This document shows positions 18,884-28,123 of a DNA stretch of 64,000 nt, piece by piece. The number at the start of each line of letters is the position of its first letter. Positions within the stretch are counted from its first letter, which is position 1. The translations under genes were made by a program, and so were the position numbers. Below the pieces are notes generated by a model that saw only the letters and a list, made by a program, of their open reading frames with translations, was not told where the DNA came from and made no database searches. This stretch comes from Nitrospirota bacterium (GTDB lineage: Bacteria; Nitrospirota; Nitrospiria; Nitrospirales; Nitrospiraceae), in contig SCVN01000016.1 of the NCBI GenBank assembly GCA_004296885.1, forward strand, positions 1 to 64,000, read 5' to 3'.

Positions 18884-20992
18884 ATGGTGCACACAATTGA
18901 CATTGACGTGGCCGGCCGGACGTTGCGGCTGGAGACCGGCCGCATGGCCAAACAGGCCGGCGGGTCGGTATTGGCCTCTTATGGGGACACGGTGATTCTG
19001 GCTACGGCCGTGGCTTCCCAGACCGTCAAGCCCGGCATCGATTTCCTGCCTCTCACGGTTGATTACCAGGAAAAGGCCTATGCGGCCGGCAAGATTCCGG
19101 GCGGCTATTTCAAGCGCGAGGGCCGGCCCTCCGAAAAGGAAGTGCTGACCAGCCGGCTAATCGATCGTCCGATGCGGCCGCTCTTTCCGGAAGGCTACTA
19201 CTACGAGACGCAGGTCATCGCGTCGGTCCTGTCGGCGGACCAGACCGGTTCCTCGGACATCGTGGGAATCACCGCGGCCTCTGCTGCCTTGACGCTCTCG
19301 GATGTTCCCTTCGGCGGCCCCGTGGCCGGGATCAAGATCGGCCGGGTGAACGGGCAGTTCGTGATCAACCCTGACCTGACGGCGCTGGAAACCAGCGACC
19401 TGAACCTGACGGTGGCCGGCACGGCTGATGCCGTCATGATGGTGGAGGGCGGCGGCAGCGAGCTGCCTGAGTCGGTCATGATCGATGCGATCGAGCTGGC
19501 CCACGCCGAGATCAAGAAGATCGTGGCCAAGATTCTGGAACTGCAGGCGAAGGCGGGCAAGCCGAAGCGGAAAGTGCAAGCCGAGCAGATCGACCCGGTC
19601 TTGACCGAAGAGGTCCGCAAGCTGGTGGCGGGACCGATCCGGGACGCCATCATGATTCCCAACAAGTCCGCCCGCCAGGAGCGGCTGGATCAGGTCCTCG
19701 CGGAGACGGTCGACAAGCTGAAGACCGACGATCCGAATCGCAGCCGGCACATCAAGCTGGTCTTTCACGGGCTTGAATATACGGAAGTCCGGGACATGAT
19801 CCTGGAGCGCGGGGTGCGGGCCGACGGCCGGGGGCCTGCGGACATTCGTACCGTGACCTGCGAGGTCGGGGTCCTGCCGCGCACTCACGGGTCCGCCTTG
19901 TTTACCCGGGGTGAAACGCAGAGTCTGGCGGTGGTCACGCTGGGCACGACGGAGGATGAGCAGCGGATCGACGCCCTCGAGGGGCAGTACTACCGGACGT
20001 TCATGCTGCACTACAACTTCCCCCCCTTCAGCGTCGGCGAGGCGCGGCCGCTCCGTTCTCCTGGCCGCCGTGAAGTGGGGCACGGGGCCTTGGCGGAGCG
20101 GGCGATCAAGTCGGTGCTTCCGACCAAGGAGGAGTTCCCCTACACGCTGCGCCTGGTGTCGGACATCCTGGAGTCCAACGGGTCTTCTTCCATGGCCACG
20201 GTCTGCGGCGGGACGCTGGCGCTGATGGACGCGGGGGTGCCGATCAAGGAGCCGGTGGCCGGCATTGCGATGGGGCTGATCAAAGAGGGCGAGCGGGTGA
20301 TGGTGCTCAGCGATATCCTGGGCCTGGAGGATCATCTCGGAGACATGGATTTCAAGGTGACCGGCACCAAGAACGGGGTGACGGCCTTGCAGATGGATAT
20401 CAAGATCGCCGGCATCACGCCGCAGTTGATGCGTCAGGCCCTTGATCAGGCCCGGAAGGGCCGACTCTACATCCTGGACCGGATGGCCGCCGCGTTGGCC
20501 GCGCCGAGGACGAACCTCTCCGCCTTTGCCCCCCGCATCTTTACGTTGAAGATCAAGCAGGACAAGATCCGCGACGTGATCGGGCCGGGCGGCAAGATGA
20601 TCCGGAGCATCATCGCCGACTGCGGCGTGAAGATCAACGTGGAGGACACGGGGGCGATCTCGATCGCAGCCGTGGACGAGGCCTCCGCCAAGAAAGCGAT
20701 CGAGCGGATCAACCAGCTGACCGAGGAGGTCGAGGTCGGCAAGCTGTACCTGGGCACCGTCCGCAAGATCATGGACTTTGGCGCGTTCGTGGAGATCATT
20801 CCGGGGACCGACGGCCTGGTCCACATTTCTCAGCTCGCGCACCATCGGGTCAAGGCAGTGGCCGACGAGGTCGCAGAGGGCGACCAGATCATGGTCAAGG
20901 TGCTGGAGATCGACAAGCAAGGGAAGATCCGGCTCAGCCGCAAGGAAGCGATGGCGCCGCCCTCGGACGCCAAGGAGCCGGCCGCCTCGTAA
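18884..20992 (+). CDS. pnp: Polyribonucleotide nucleotidyltransferase (PNPase)
   Basis: The 702-residue phosphorolytic 3'-5' exoribonuclease has two RNase PH-like domains (first with a [14 protein letters not shown] motif near residue 80, second with [13 protein letters not shown]), then a KH domain ([10 protein letters not shown], near 565) and an S1 domain to the C-terminus. The ATG at 18884 has GGAAGGAG upstream and gives the family N-terminus; the frame extends 30 bases further up. It sits after rpsO as in many bacteria. Confidence 0.97.
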   Translation: MVHTIDIDVAGRTLRLETGRMAKQAGGSVLASYGDTVILATAVASQTVKPGIDFLPLTVDYQEKAYAAGKIPGGYFKREGRPSEKEVLTSRLIDRPMRPLFPEGYYYETQVIASVLSADQTGSSDIVGITAASAALTLSDVPFGGPVAGIKIGRVNGQFVINPDLTALETSDLNLTVAGTADAVMMVEGGGSELPESVMIDAIELAHAEIKKIVAKILELQAKAGKPKRKVQAEQIDPVLTEEVRKLVAGPIRDAIMIPNKSARQERLDQVLAETVDKLKTDDPNRSRHIKLVFHGLEYTEVRDMILERGVRADGRGPADIRTVTCEVGVLPRTHGSALFTRGETQSLAVVTLGTTEDEQRIDALEGQYYRTFMLHYNFPPFSVGEARPLRSPGRREVGHGALAERAIKSVLPTKEEFPYTLRLVSDILESNGSSSMATVCGGTLALMDAGVPIKEPVAGIAMGLIKEGERVMVLSDILGLEDHLGDMDFKVTGTKNGVTALQMDIKIAGITPQLMRQALDQARKGRLYILDRMAAALAAPRTNLSAFAPRIFTLKIKQDKIRDVIGPGGKMIRSIIADCGVKINVEDTGAISIAAVDEASAKKAIERINQLTEEVEVGKLYLGTVRKIMDFGAFVEIIPGTDGLVHISQLAHHRVKAVADEVAEGDQIMVKVLEIDKQGKIRLSRKEAMAPPSDAKEPAAS

Positions 20993-21006
20993 CGATCGGG
21001 GAGTCT

Positions 21007-22260
21007 GTGTACCGCAAGCTGGTTCTGGACAACGGTCTCCGGGTCGTGACCGAACGGATGCCGGCGCTCAAGTCGGTGACGGTCGGCATCTGGGTCAATG
21101 TGGGGTCGAGGGATGAAGGGACGGGCGAGGAAGGCCTGTCCCACTTCCTCGAGCACATGTTCTTCAAGGGGACGAAATCCCGGTCCGCCACGCAAATATC
21201 CCGTGAGATCGATGCGCTGGGCGGCGAATTAAACGCGTTCACGTCTCGCGAGACCACCACCTTTTACGTGAAGGTGTTGGATCAGCACATCAAGCCCGCC
21301 GTGGCCCTTCTGTCCGACATCTTCCGCCAGTCCCGATTTGCCCCCAAGGAAGTGGAAAAAGAGAAGCAGGTGGTTCTGGAGGAGATCCGGATGGTCCAGG
21401 ACGACCCCGAGGACCTTGTCCAGGAGCTTCATGCGGAGCAGGCCATGAAGCGGCATCCGCTGGGTCGTTCGATTCTCGGGTCTGCACGAACCATCCAGGA
21501 GCTGCGTCGTGGGCAGCTGCTCCGATACGTCCGGACCCACTACCATCCGCAGCAGACGGTTGTGGCTGTGGCGGGGAGTTTCAATCTCAAGGAATTGGCG
21601 CCTCTGCTGGAAAAGTCATTCGGCACCTTCACGCAACCCGGTGCCCCGCGCCTGCATCGTTGGCCGTCGGAAGTGAGCGGGGGCCTGGTCGTCCGCAAGA
21701 AGACGCTCGAACAGGCTCATCTGTGCCTGGGGCTTCCGGGAGTCGCCCTGGACCACAAGGACCGGTATGGCGCCCATGCACTGAATGCCTTGTTGGGCGG
21801 GAGCGTCAGCTCACGTCTCTTTCAGGAGGTTCGAGAGAGGCGTGGGCTGGCATACAGTATTTACTCCTACCTCTCGTCGTTTTCGGACAGCGGGACGTTT
21901 ACGATCTATGCCGCCACCCGCCCGCGCGAAGCGGTCCGCGTGGTGGAAGTGGTCAGCCGGGAACTCCGCCGTCTCCAGCGCCGCGGTGTTAGCGGTGAGG
22001 AACTCGAACGGACAAAAAACCAGATGAAGGGCAACCTGATGTTGAGTCTGGAAAACTCTCAGAGCCGTATGAGCAAGTTGGCCAAAGACGAGCTGCATCA
22101 AGGGCGCCATACATCTCTTGAGGAGATGTTGGCCGAGATTGAGCGAGTCAATGTGGCGCAGTTGCTCAGGCTGAGCCGGGAGATGTTGGATTTAGGCCGG
22201 TTGTCAGTCACGGTGCTGGGGCCGGTCTCGCGTAAGTCTCTCCAGTCGGCCGTAAATTAG
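21007..22260 (+). CDS. M16 family zinc metallopeptidase
   Basis: A 417-residue processing-peptidase-like protein with the inverted zinc motif HFLEH at residues 46-50 and the distal Glu about 75 residues further (E-K-Q-V-V-L-E-E). The C-terminal M16 domain includes an R-x-x-x-G-L-A-Y-S-I-Y-S-Y segment. It is the PqqL/YmxG-like protein commonly placed after pnp. It starts with GTG, 14 bases after pnp, so it is probably the last gene of that operon. There is no signal peptide. The substrate is unknown. Confidence 0.93.
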   Translation: MYRKLVLDNGLRVVTERMPALKSVTVGIWVNVGSRDEGTGEEGLSHFLEHMFFKGTKSRSATQISREIDALGGELNAFTSRETTTFYVKVLDQHIKPAVALLSDIFRQSRFAPKEVEKEKQVVLEEIRMVQDDPEDLVQELHAEQAMKRHPLGRSILGSARTIQELRRGQLLRYVRTHYHPQQTVVAVAGSFNLKELAPLLEKSFGTFTQPGAPRLHRWPSEVSGGLVVRKKTLEQAHLCLGLPGVALDHKDRYGAHALNALLGGSVSSRLFQEVRERRGLAYSIYSYLSSFSDSGTFTIYAATRPREAVRVVEVVSRELRRLQRRGVSGEELERTKNQMKGNLMLSLENSQSRMSKLAKDELHQGRHTSLEEMLAEIERVNVAQLLRLSREMLDLGRLSVTVLGPVSRKSLQSAVN

Positions 22261-22344
22261 TGGCCCTGCGGTTGCACGTGCAAGTCATTGCTAAGCAAGG
22301 GATTTTTTAGGATGGCCGCCCTTGGTCTTATGCCAAATATTTCC

Positions 22345-22373
22345 TTGACAAGGTTCGGACGATTCAGTACGAT
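22345..22373 (+). promoter_or_regulatory. Strong sigma-70-like promoter of the secreted-protein pair
   Basis: Perfect TTGACA (22345-22350) and TACGAT (22368-22373) with 17-base spacing. The start near 22380 would leave a leader of about 168 bases before the ATG at 22548. Confidence 0.7.
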
Positions 22374-22547
22374 TGGGACCTCTTTTGCCCTTATTTCTTG
22401 GTACGAGCGTACAGAATGTTGCTTCAGGGAAGGAAAGGGGGTGGCCGCGAGCTTTCTCATTCCGTGAAGTGCGTCTATTCGTTTTCTTTCTTGTCTGACG
22501 ATTCGCTAATACACAGGGTCTGATTTTTCATGAAGGAGGTGCGGGGC

Positions 22548-23039
22548 ATGAGCAAGCGAGTAATCATTGCCATGGTGTCTGTCTTTTTTGTTGCCGGACT
22601 GGCAATGTCCGGCATCGTGATGGCGGCCGATGCGCCGGCTGGCGGAGCCCCTTTGATGAAGGGCGAGGCCATGAAGACGCTGAAAGGGCGGATCTGGTCA
22701 CAGTGGGCCGACAATCCCGAGCAGGAGATCCTGTTCGGCATCCAGTATTGGAACACGGGCGATCCCGCTTCCGGCACCCCCAGCGGACGGGCTTCTTCCG
22801 ACTTGGACGTGCGTCCTCCCGATCCCTTGTTCACCTGCTGCGCTTGGGGTTTCACCGGCGGGGCGGAGCGGAACAACCCCTACTCAGGGTGGTACCATGC
22901 GGCGACCACGGTCCGTTTGAAGGTCAAAGACAAGGCGCTCATGGACAAGATGATCAAGGACTCCCAGGAGTTGGTGGCCATGGAGGTCACGCTGGACGGC
23001 CGTACGATCACTGGCTACAAGCTTTTGAAGAAGGACTAA
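22548..23039 (+). CDS. Secreted protein of unknown family (first of a pair)
   Basis: A 163-residue product with a signal peptide (hydrophobic residues 4-28, cleavage near Val-Met-Ala-Ala-Asp). The mature protein has a Leu-Lys-Gly-Arg-Ile start, a Trp/Tyr-rich middle and a Cys-Cys pair in TCCAWGF, which could bind metal or form disulfides. The start at 22548 is set by AAGGAGGT 7 bases upstream rather than the in-frame ATG at 22530, which the ribosome site itself overlaps. No domain is recognised. It is followed 66 bases later by a second secreted protein. Confidence 0.75.
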   Translation: MSKRVIIAMVSVFFVAGLAMSGIVMAADAPAGGAPLMKGEAMKTLKGRIWSQWADNPEQEILFGIQYWNTGDPASGTPSGRASSDLDVRPPDPLFTCCAWGFTGGAERNNPYSGWYHAATTVRLKVKDKALMDKMIKDSQELVAMEVTLDGRTITGYKLLKKD

Positions 23040-23105
23040 GCACCGCATTTGGGGTCGATTGATACGATATTCTTATTCACATAGTCGGCGTGAAGGAGGA
23101 TGGCA

Positions 23106-23780
23106 ATGATGGGACTTCATAAGAAAGGCTGGACGTTCGTGGTCGCCTTGGCCTTGGTCGTGGGCATGGCCTCGGCCGCGTTGGCCATCGAGGCGTTCCA
23201 GGAGCGGTTCGAATGGGGAGATCTGAGCAAGCCGACCACGTTGCAGGGTCGGGTGATCATCCTTGACCCGTACGATGAAGCGGTCTGGATCAATGTCGCC
23301 GTGTTCGGCGGCAATGCCGAAAGCGGCCTGTTCTGGCAGCGGATCCATCCGGGCAAAAACTTGAAGTTCTACGCCGCCAACAAGGAAGTGTGGGATCAGC
23401 TGAAGTCCATGGCCCGCCCGCATGCGGGGCCGGCCGCAGCGAAGGAAGTCCCGCCTGCGTCGGCGACCACCCTGGTGGAGTTCACGGTCCAGGAGGTCGA
23501 GCAGAACCGTCGGGTGATCTCTTCCGTGAAGAAGCTCGCGGACAATGCGGGTGAGATGGGCAAGCCCCGCGGCATTCGCGCGCTGAAGGAAGCGGCCTGC
23601 GCGAGCAAGCACGAGTTCGAAGGGGATTGCTACAAGGCCAAACAGGCGCTCAATACCTCGCCCAAAGGCGAGGGTAGTGTCATCATGCAGTATGACGTGA
23701 TGATCCCCGGCGGGAAGCAGTTTGCCGGCGGTTTGATTCCGTGGACAGCCGAATATAACGAGGGCGGTCACGGTCACTGA
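23106..23780 (+). CDS. Secreted protein of unknown family (second of a pair)
   Basis: A 224-residue product with a signal peptide (cleavage near Ala-Leu-Ala-Ile-Glu, about residue 28). The mature N-terminus carries Thr-Leu-Gln-Gly-Arg-Val, similar to Thr-Leu-Lys-Gly-Arg-Ile in the preceding gene, so the two may be distant paralogues. Two Cys (CASKHEFEGDC) lie in the C-terminal third; the tail is His/Gly-rich (GGHGH). The ATG at 23106 is chosen because AAGGAGG ends 6 bases upstream; an ATG 6 bases earlier abuts the ribosome site. No known domain. Confidence 0.75.
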   Translation: MMGLHKKGWTFVVALALVVGMASAALAIEAFQERFEWGDLSKPTTLQGRVIILDPYDEAVWINVAVFGGNAESGLFWQRIHPGKNLKFYAANKEVWDQLKSMARPHAGPAAAKEVPPASATTLVEFTVQEVEQNRRVISSVKKLADNAGEMGKPRGIRALKEAACASKHEFEGDCYKAKQALNTSPKGEGSVIMQYDVMIPGGKQFAGGLIPWTAEYNEGGHGH

Positions 23781-23800
23781 GTAGCCGGCGTCGAGTCTGA

Positions 23801-23840
23801 AAAGGGCGGTGTGCTAATCAGCACACCGCCCTTTTTATTT
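23801..23840 (+). terminator. Bidirectional terminator between secreted pair and mutS
   Basis: A perfect 15-base stem (23801-23815 with 23820-23834) with loop AATC and flanking T/A tracts on both sides. On the plus strand TTTTTATTT follows. The mutS stop codon (23835-23837, minus strand) abuts the base of the stem. Confidence 0.92.
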
Positions 23841-26504
23841 GTCTTGGCTCTCGCCAAGGCGGCGCTGGAGTTCGGCGAGCCGATTCAACGCTTCCAGCGG
23901 GGTCATTGAAAAGAGGTCCATCTGCCGGACTTCCTCGATAATCGGGTGGGGATGAGGGAGCATGGGATCGGGAAGAGGCGCGGCGAGTGCGGCCGTGAAC
24001 AGATCGGGTTGTGTTGGTTGGGCCGACGACCGTTCCAGTTGGGCCAAGACCTCGCGAGATCGGTTGATCACCGCAGGCGGAAGTCCGGCCAGCCTGGCGA
24101 CATGAATCCCATAACTACGATCCGCCCCGCCTTCTACGATCTTGCGGAGGAATAGCACGTCGTCATTTTGCTCGCGGACAGCCACCGAATAGTTCTTGAT
24201 TCCCTCGCGCAAAGTGGCCAGTTCCGTCATTTCATGGTAATGGGTGGCAAAGAGCGTGCGCGCGCCCAACTGACGCTGGTCCTGGATGTATTCGGCGACC
24301 GCCCAGGCAATACTGAGGCCGTCGTAGGTGCTGGTTCCTCGTCCGATTTCATCGAGCAGGATGAGGCTGCGAGCGGTCGCACAGTTGAGGATTTGAGCCG
24401 TCTCGGTCATTTCAACCATGAACGTGCTCTGGCCGGCTGCCAGATTGTCGGAGGCTCCGACGCGCGTGAAGATGCGGTCGACCAAGCCGATGGTGGCGGC
24501 ACGGGCCGGTACGAAGCTGCCCATCTGCGCCATCAGGGCGATCAGCGCCACCTGCCGGAGATAGGTGCTTTTGCCGGCCATATTCGGACCGGTGATGATC
24601 AGGAGACGATTCTGCGTCAGGTCCAGTCTGGTATCGTTGGCGATGAATCCGCTCGGCAGGTCCAGCCGCTCTACCACCGGGTGACGCCCCTCTGTAATCG
24701 CAAGGGTGCCTCCATCGTCAATGACCGGGCGGACGTAGCCGTTGATGCCGGCGGTTTCCGCCAAGGCCGCGAGCACGTCTAGGATGGCGATGGCCTGTCC
24801 CATGGCATGCAAACGTTGCGTCTCCTCGGCGAGCCTGGCGCGGATCCGCTCGAACAACTCCTGTTCGAGCGACGTCAACTGGGTCTCGGCCCCCATTACC
24901 CGGTCTTCCAGCTCTTTCAGGTCGGCCGTGGTAAACCGTTCCGCATTGGCCAGGGTTTGCTTGCGATGGTAGTGGGGGGGGATCCGGGACAGGTTGGCTT
25001 TGGTCACCTCGATGTAGTAACCGAAGACCTGATTGAAGCGCACCTTGAGCGACTCGATTCCGGTGCGCTCTCGTTCTTGCGCTTCGAGCTTTGCGATCCA
25101 GCTCTTTCCCTCCTTGGCGGTCTTGCGCAATTCGTCCAGAGCGGCATCGCAGCCATCCTTGATGATTCCGCCGTCCCGGATCGAGGCGGGCGCATCCGGG
25201 AGGATCGAACGTTCGATCAGCTCATGGACGTCGCCCAGGTCGTCCCATGTGTTGGTGAGTTCCTGCAAGAGGGAGGCGCGTAGCGGTGTCAACAGCCCTC
25301 GGATGGCCGGGAGGGCTGCGACTGACTGTTTGAGCGCCAGCAGTTCACGCGGCTGGGCTGCACCCAGCGAGATTCTGCTGCTCAGCCGCACGATATCCTG
25401 GACCGTCCGGAGAGCCGTCCTGATCCCCGTGCGGGCCGGCAGGTTGTGCAGCAGTTCCGCAACGGCCTCCAAGCGGGCCTGGATCGGCCCTGGCTCCACG
25501 AGGGGGCGCAGGATCCATTCCCGCAGCAGCCGGCTTCCCATGACGGAGACCGTCCGGTCGAGCACCGATAGGAGCGTGGCCTGGATCTGTTGGCCCGGGT
25601 CGGAGCCCAACGGTCTGACCAATTCAAGGTTGCGAATGGTCGCGCTGTCCAGATGCATCTCGTGTCCGGGACGGCGTATCCGGAGGCGGCGGACATGGGT
25701 CAAGCAGGCTGAGGGTTGGGTCTCCCGCAGGTACCGCACCGCAGCCCCGGCTGCTTGCAAGCCGAGCGTCAAGCCCTGGCAACCGAAGGCTTCCAGCGAA
25801 CCTACGCCGAACTGTTCCCGGAGGGTGCGCTCCGCCGTTGCCAGGAGGAACCGGGAGGGGTCTTGGGAGCAGAGGCGGGGACCCTTCAGTTGAGCCAGCC
25901 AGGCCAGGGGCTCTTCCGCGAGCCCTGCTCGGTGTAATACCTCGCGGGGCTCCAGTCTGGACAGCTCATCCAGCAGCTCGGTCGTAGCGCCGACCCCTTC
26001 AAACTCCCTGATCCAAAATTCCCCGGTCGAAAGGTCCAGCGCCGCCAGCCCCAGCCTGGCTGATTGAGCGCCCCGGTCCGAGGTACGGGTCGTCGCCTCG
26101 GCCGTTGCCACGGAGGCCAAAAAATTTGATTCGGTGGCTGGCAGGAATTCGGTGTCGATCAGGGTGCCGGGCGTATAGAGACGAACCACCTCGCGACGAA
26201 CGAGGCCCTTGGCCAGCTTGGGATCTTCTACCTGATCGCAGAGGGCCACGGTGCGCCCGGCCTTGAGGAGTTTGGCGATGTAGCCGGTGGCCGCATGGTG
26301 TGGTACGCCGCAAAGCGGGACCGGATCAGCCTTCGCTTTGTCCCTGGAAGTCAGTGCGATCGAGAGCAGCCGCGAGGCCTCTTCCGCGTCCTCATAGAAC
26401 ATTTCGTAGAAATCGCCGACCCGGAAAAAGAGGATGGCCTCTTGGTACGCCTGCTTGATCTCCCGGTACTGGCGCATCAGGGGAGTCAGGTCGCTGTCAT
26501 TCAT
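23835..26504 (-). CDS. mutS: DNA mismatch repair protein MutS
   Basis: An 889-residue mismatch-recognition ATPase. The N-terminal domain has the GDFYEMF mismatch-binding motif (about residues 28-34), and the ATPase domain has Walker A GPNMAGKST at about 638, a DEIGRGTST Walker B/signature, and an ATHYHEM motif. It ends in the short C-terminal dimerisation segment. It overlaps the lapA-like gene by 8 bases at its start. A C8 homopolymer (24974-24981) lies within the coding frame at Ile-Pro-Pro-His. mutL is not nearby. Confidence 0.98.
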   Translation of the reverse strand: MNDSDLTPLMRQYREIKQAYQEAILFFRVGDFYEMFYEDAEEASRLLSIALTSRDKAKADPVPLCGVPHHAATGYIAKLLKAGRTVALCDQVEDPKLAKGLVRREVVRLYTPGTLIDTEFLPATESNFLASVATAEATTRTSDRGAQSARLGLAALDLSTGEFWIREFEGVGATTELLDELSRLEPREVLHRAGLAEEPLAWLAQLKGPRLCSQDPSRFLLATAERTLREQFGVGSLEAFGCQGLTLGLQAAGAAVRYLRETQPSACLTHVRRLRIRRPGHEMHLDSATIRNLELVRPLGSDPGQQIQATLLSVLDRTVSVMGSRLLREWILRPLVEPGPIQARLEAVAELLHNLPARTGIRTALRTVQDIVRLSSRISLGAAQPRELLALKQSVAALPAIRGLLTPLRASLLQELTNTWDDLGDVHELIERSILPDAPASIRDGGIIKDGCDAALDELRKTAKEGKSWIAKLEAQERERTGIESLKVRFNQVFGYYIEVTKANLSRIPPHYHRKQTLANAERFTTADLKELEDRVMGAETQLTSLEQELFERIRARLAEETQRLHAMGQAIAILDVLAALAETAGINGYVRPVIDDGGTLAITEGRHPVVERLDLPSGFIANDTRLDLTQNRLLIITGPNMAGKSTYLRQVALIALMAQMGSFVPARAATIGLVDRIFTRVGASDNLAAGQSTFMVEMTETAQILNCATARSLILLDEIGRGTSTYDGLSIAWAVAEYIQDQRQLGARTLFATHYHEMTELATLREGIKNYSVAVREQNDDVLFLRKIVEGGADRSYGIHVARLAGLPPAVINRSREVLAQLERSSAQPTQPDLFTAALAAPLPDPMLPHPHPIIEEVRQMDLFSMTPLEALNRLAELQRRLGESQDK

Positions 26505-26850
26505 CGGGCAGTTCCCCGGTTGACTTCTCGGAGGGCCGCGCTCCGGTCAGAGGGAGGGAATCGTCAGTGGCCTGCAGCGGCCGCCGCAACCGCTCAAGGT
26601 CGGCTTCAGCCTCCTGCAGGGCCTTAACTTTTCGCCGCAACTCCAGCCGCACCTGGACCCAGGCCGGAAAGAGCAAAATGGATGCGACCAACAAGCCGAC
26701 GGCGAAGGCGCTGAGTACCGGTCTCCACAGCTCGGTCGTCGCTTCGCGGAGCCCGAAGAAATAGCGGAGAGTGACCTCCTGCTCCTGGTTCTGGAGAAAG
26801 AAGGTGAGTGATAGCAACAACAAGATGCCGACCAGGATGAGACGAATCAT
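26497..26850 (-). CDS. lapA: LapA/DUF1049 family inner-membrane protein
   Basis: The 117-residue protein has two transmembrane segments (about 3-20 and 43-62) joined by a short N-x-x-x-V-x-x-x-Y/F-F-F-G loop typical of DUF1049/LapA, followed by a cytoplasmic coiled-coil tail. LapA-domain proteins in Proteobacteria take part in lipopolysaccharide assembly; the role here is inferred from family only. The start overlaps the HIT gene stop by an ATGA junction and the end overlaps mutS by 8 bases. Confidence 0.8.
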   Translation of the reverse strand: MIRLILVGILLLLSLTFFLQNQEQEVTLRYFFGLREATTELWRPVLSAFAVGLLVASILLFPAWVQVRLELRRKVKALQEAEADLERLRRPLQATDDSLPLTGARPSEKSTGELPDE

Positions 26851-27464
26851 GGGTTTGCTTTCGCACTCCTTCTTGAGGCGTTTGTTGGAAGGGATTGCCG
26901 CTGGACCTTCGTCCTCCGTTTGGCGCCAGCCTCCGGCGAACGGACGCGGCGGAGGCCCGCCGCAGGTCGGTGGCTTGCGAGCGCCGATCGGAACGCCGCA
27001 CGGAGCGTCCGATAAGTGGACCGCAAGTGTTCGGGAATGACACGAGTCTCGGCCAGCACAGACATGAAATTCGTGTCGCCGTTCCAGCGAGGGACGATAT
27101 GGAGATGGAGGTGGGCCTCGATTCCGGCGCCGCTGACCTGGCCCAGGTTGAATCCCACGTTAAACCCTTCAGGCCTGACGGCCAGTTGCAGAGCCTGGAT
27201 CGAGAGGTTCGTCATCCGGATCAGATCCAAGGCGCAGTCGGCCGGGAGCAATTCCAGGCTTTTGACGTGCGCGTAGGGCGCGACGAGGAGGTGTCCGCTA
27301 TTGTACGGGTACCGGTTCATGATGACAAATCCATACCGGCCCCGGTGGAGGATCAGACGTGCACCATCGCGGCAGGTGCCATGTTCCAAGCAGAAGATGC
27401 AGCGCGCGGGCTTGCGCGCGTTCTTCACATAGGCCATGCGCCAAGGAGCCCAGATGACGTTCAT
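26847..27464 (-). CDS. HIT-family nucleotide hydrolase/phosphorylase
   Basis: The protein has 205 residues from the ATG at 27464, which gives the conserved MNVIWAPWRMAYV start of bacterial Ap4A-phosphorylase-like HIT proteins; the longer open frame would overlap tsaE almost entirely. An N-terminal C-x-x-C (Cys-Ile-Phe-Cys) probably binds zinc, and the catalytic triad is HLHLHIVP. The last 45 or so residues form an Arg/Ser-rich extension not usual for the family. It overlaps tsaE by 4 bases. Confidence 0.88.
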   Translation of the reverse strand: MNVIWAPWRMAYVKNARKPARCIFCLEHGTCRDGARLILHRGRYGFVIMNRYPYNSGHLLVAPYAHVKSLELLPADCALDLIRMTNLSIQALQLAVRPEGFNVGFNLGQVSGAGIEAHLHLHIVPRWNGDTNFMSVLAETRVIPEHLRSTYRTLRAAFRSALASHRPAAGLRRVRSPEAGAKRRTKVQRQSLPTNASRRSAKANP

Positions 27465-28123
27465 CGACGAGGCCGCTCCCTCCGTTCCGCGGAAACCGGA
27501 TCGCGGACGGTCTTTGCCTGGGTGGCTATCCGGGTCAGGCAGGCTCGCGCGCTTGGGCCGGTGGCCTGCATGACGATGGAACGGGATGTCGCGGTCACAT
27601 GGCCCAAGCGGATCTCGAGCCGGTCTTGCGGCAACTCCGCGCCGGCCTTCTCGGCCCATTCGATGGCCAGGACGGTCAAGCCATCCTGGTAGTCGGGTAG
27701 GCCCAGGTGTCGTAGATCCGACTCCTGTTCAATCCGGTAGAAGTCTGCATGGACCAGCCGCAGACGGCCTGGATACTCGTGGACCAGCACGAACGTGGGG
27801 CTGCTGACGGCCCGGGACGGAGCCCCGAGTCCTACGGCCAATCCGCGCACGAACACCGTCTTCCCGCTTCCCAGCTCTCCGTATAACGCGAGGGTTTCAC
27901 CTCCCCGCAGGGCTTGGCCGGTGGCGCGGCCGAGCCGTTCGGTCTCTGCGGCTGATCGCGTGACCGTCTGCCAGATGTCGGCGGGCAGATGGGACTGGTC
28001 CGGTGTGCGTCCGGTCGGTTTGGCAGAGGACTGTGCCGCGCGGGTGTCCGAGGTAGCCCGCCCAACGCGGGAGCCCTTGGGACTGTTAGTAGCCGACGGA
28101 TGTCGTGGTCTGGGTGAAGGCAT
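27461..28123 (-). CDS. tsaE: tRNA threonylcarbamoyladenosine biosynthesis ATPase TsaE
   Basis: TsaE is the ATPase of the TsaBDE complex that makes t6A37 in tRNA. Walker A GELGSGKT lies near residue 82, then SSPTFVLVHEY and HADFYR motifs. The 220-residue open frame has an unusual Ser/Thr/Pro-rich N-terminal extension of about 45 residues and overlaps nnrE/D by 38 bases; translation may really begin further in. It sits between the carbohydrate-kinase-type repair gene and HIT, with overlaps suggesting one operon. Confidence 0.93.
   Translation of the reverse strand: MPSPRPRHPSATNSPKGSRVGRATSDTRAAQSSAKPTGRTPDQSHLPADIWQTVTRSAAETERLGRATGQALRGGETLALYGELGSGKTVFVRGLAVGLGAPSRAVSSPTFVLVHEYPGRLRLVHADFYRIEQESDLRHLGLPDYQDGLTVLAIEWAEKAGAELPQDRLEIRLGHVTATSRSIVMQATGPSARACLTRIATQAKTVRDPVSAERRERPRR

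Noticed and set aside
19157-20920. 587-codon frame opposite pnp
   Set aside because: Low-complexity, His/Arg/Asp-rich translation typical of an antisense shadow; pnp on the other strand is certain.
27465-27659. Long N-terminal extension of the HIT protein
   Set aside because: It lies within tsaE in another frame; the conserved MNVIWAPWR start is at 27464.
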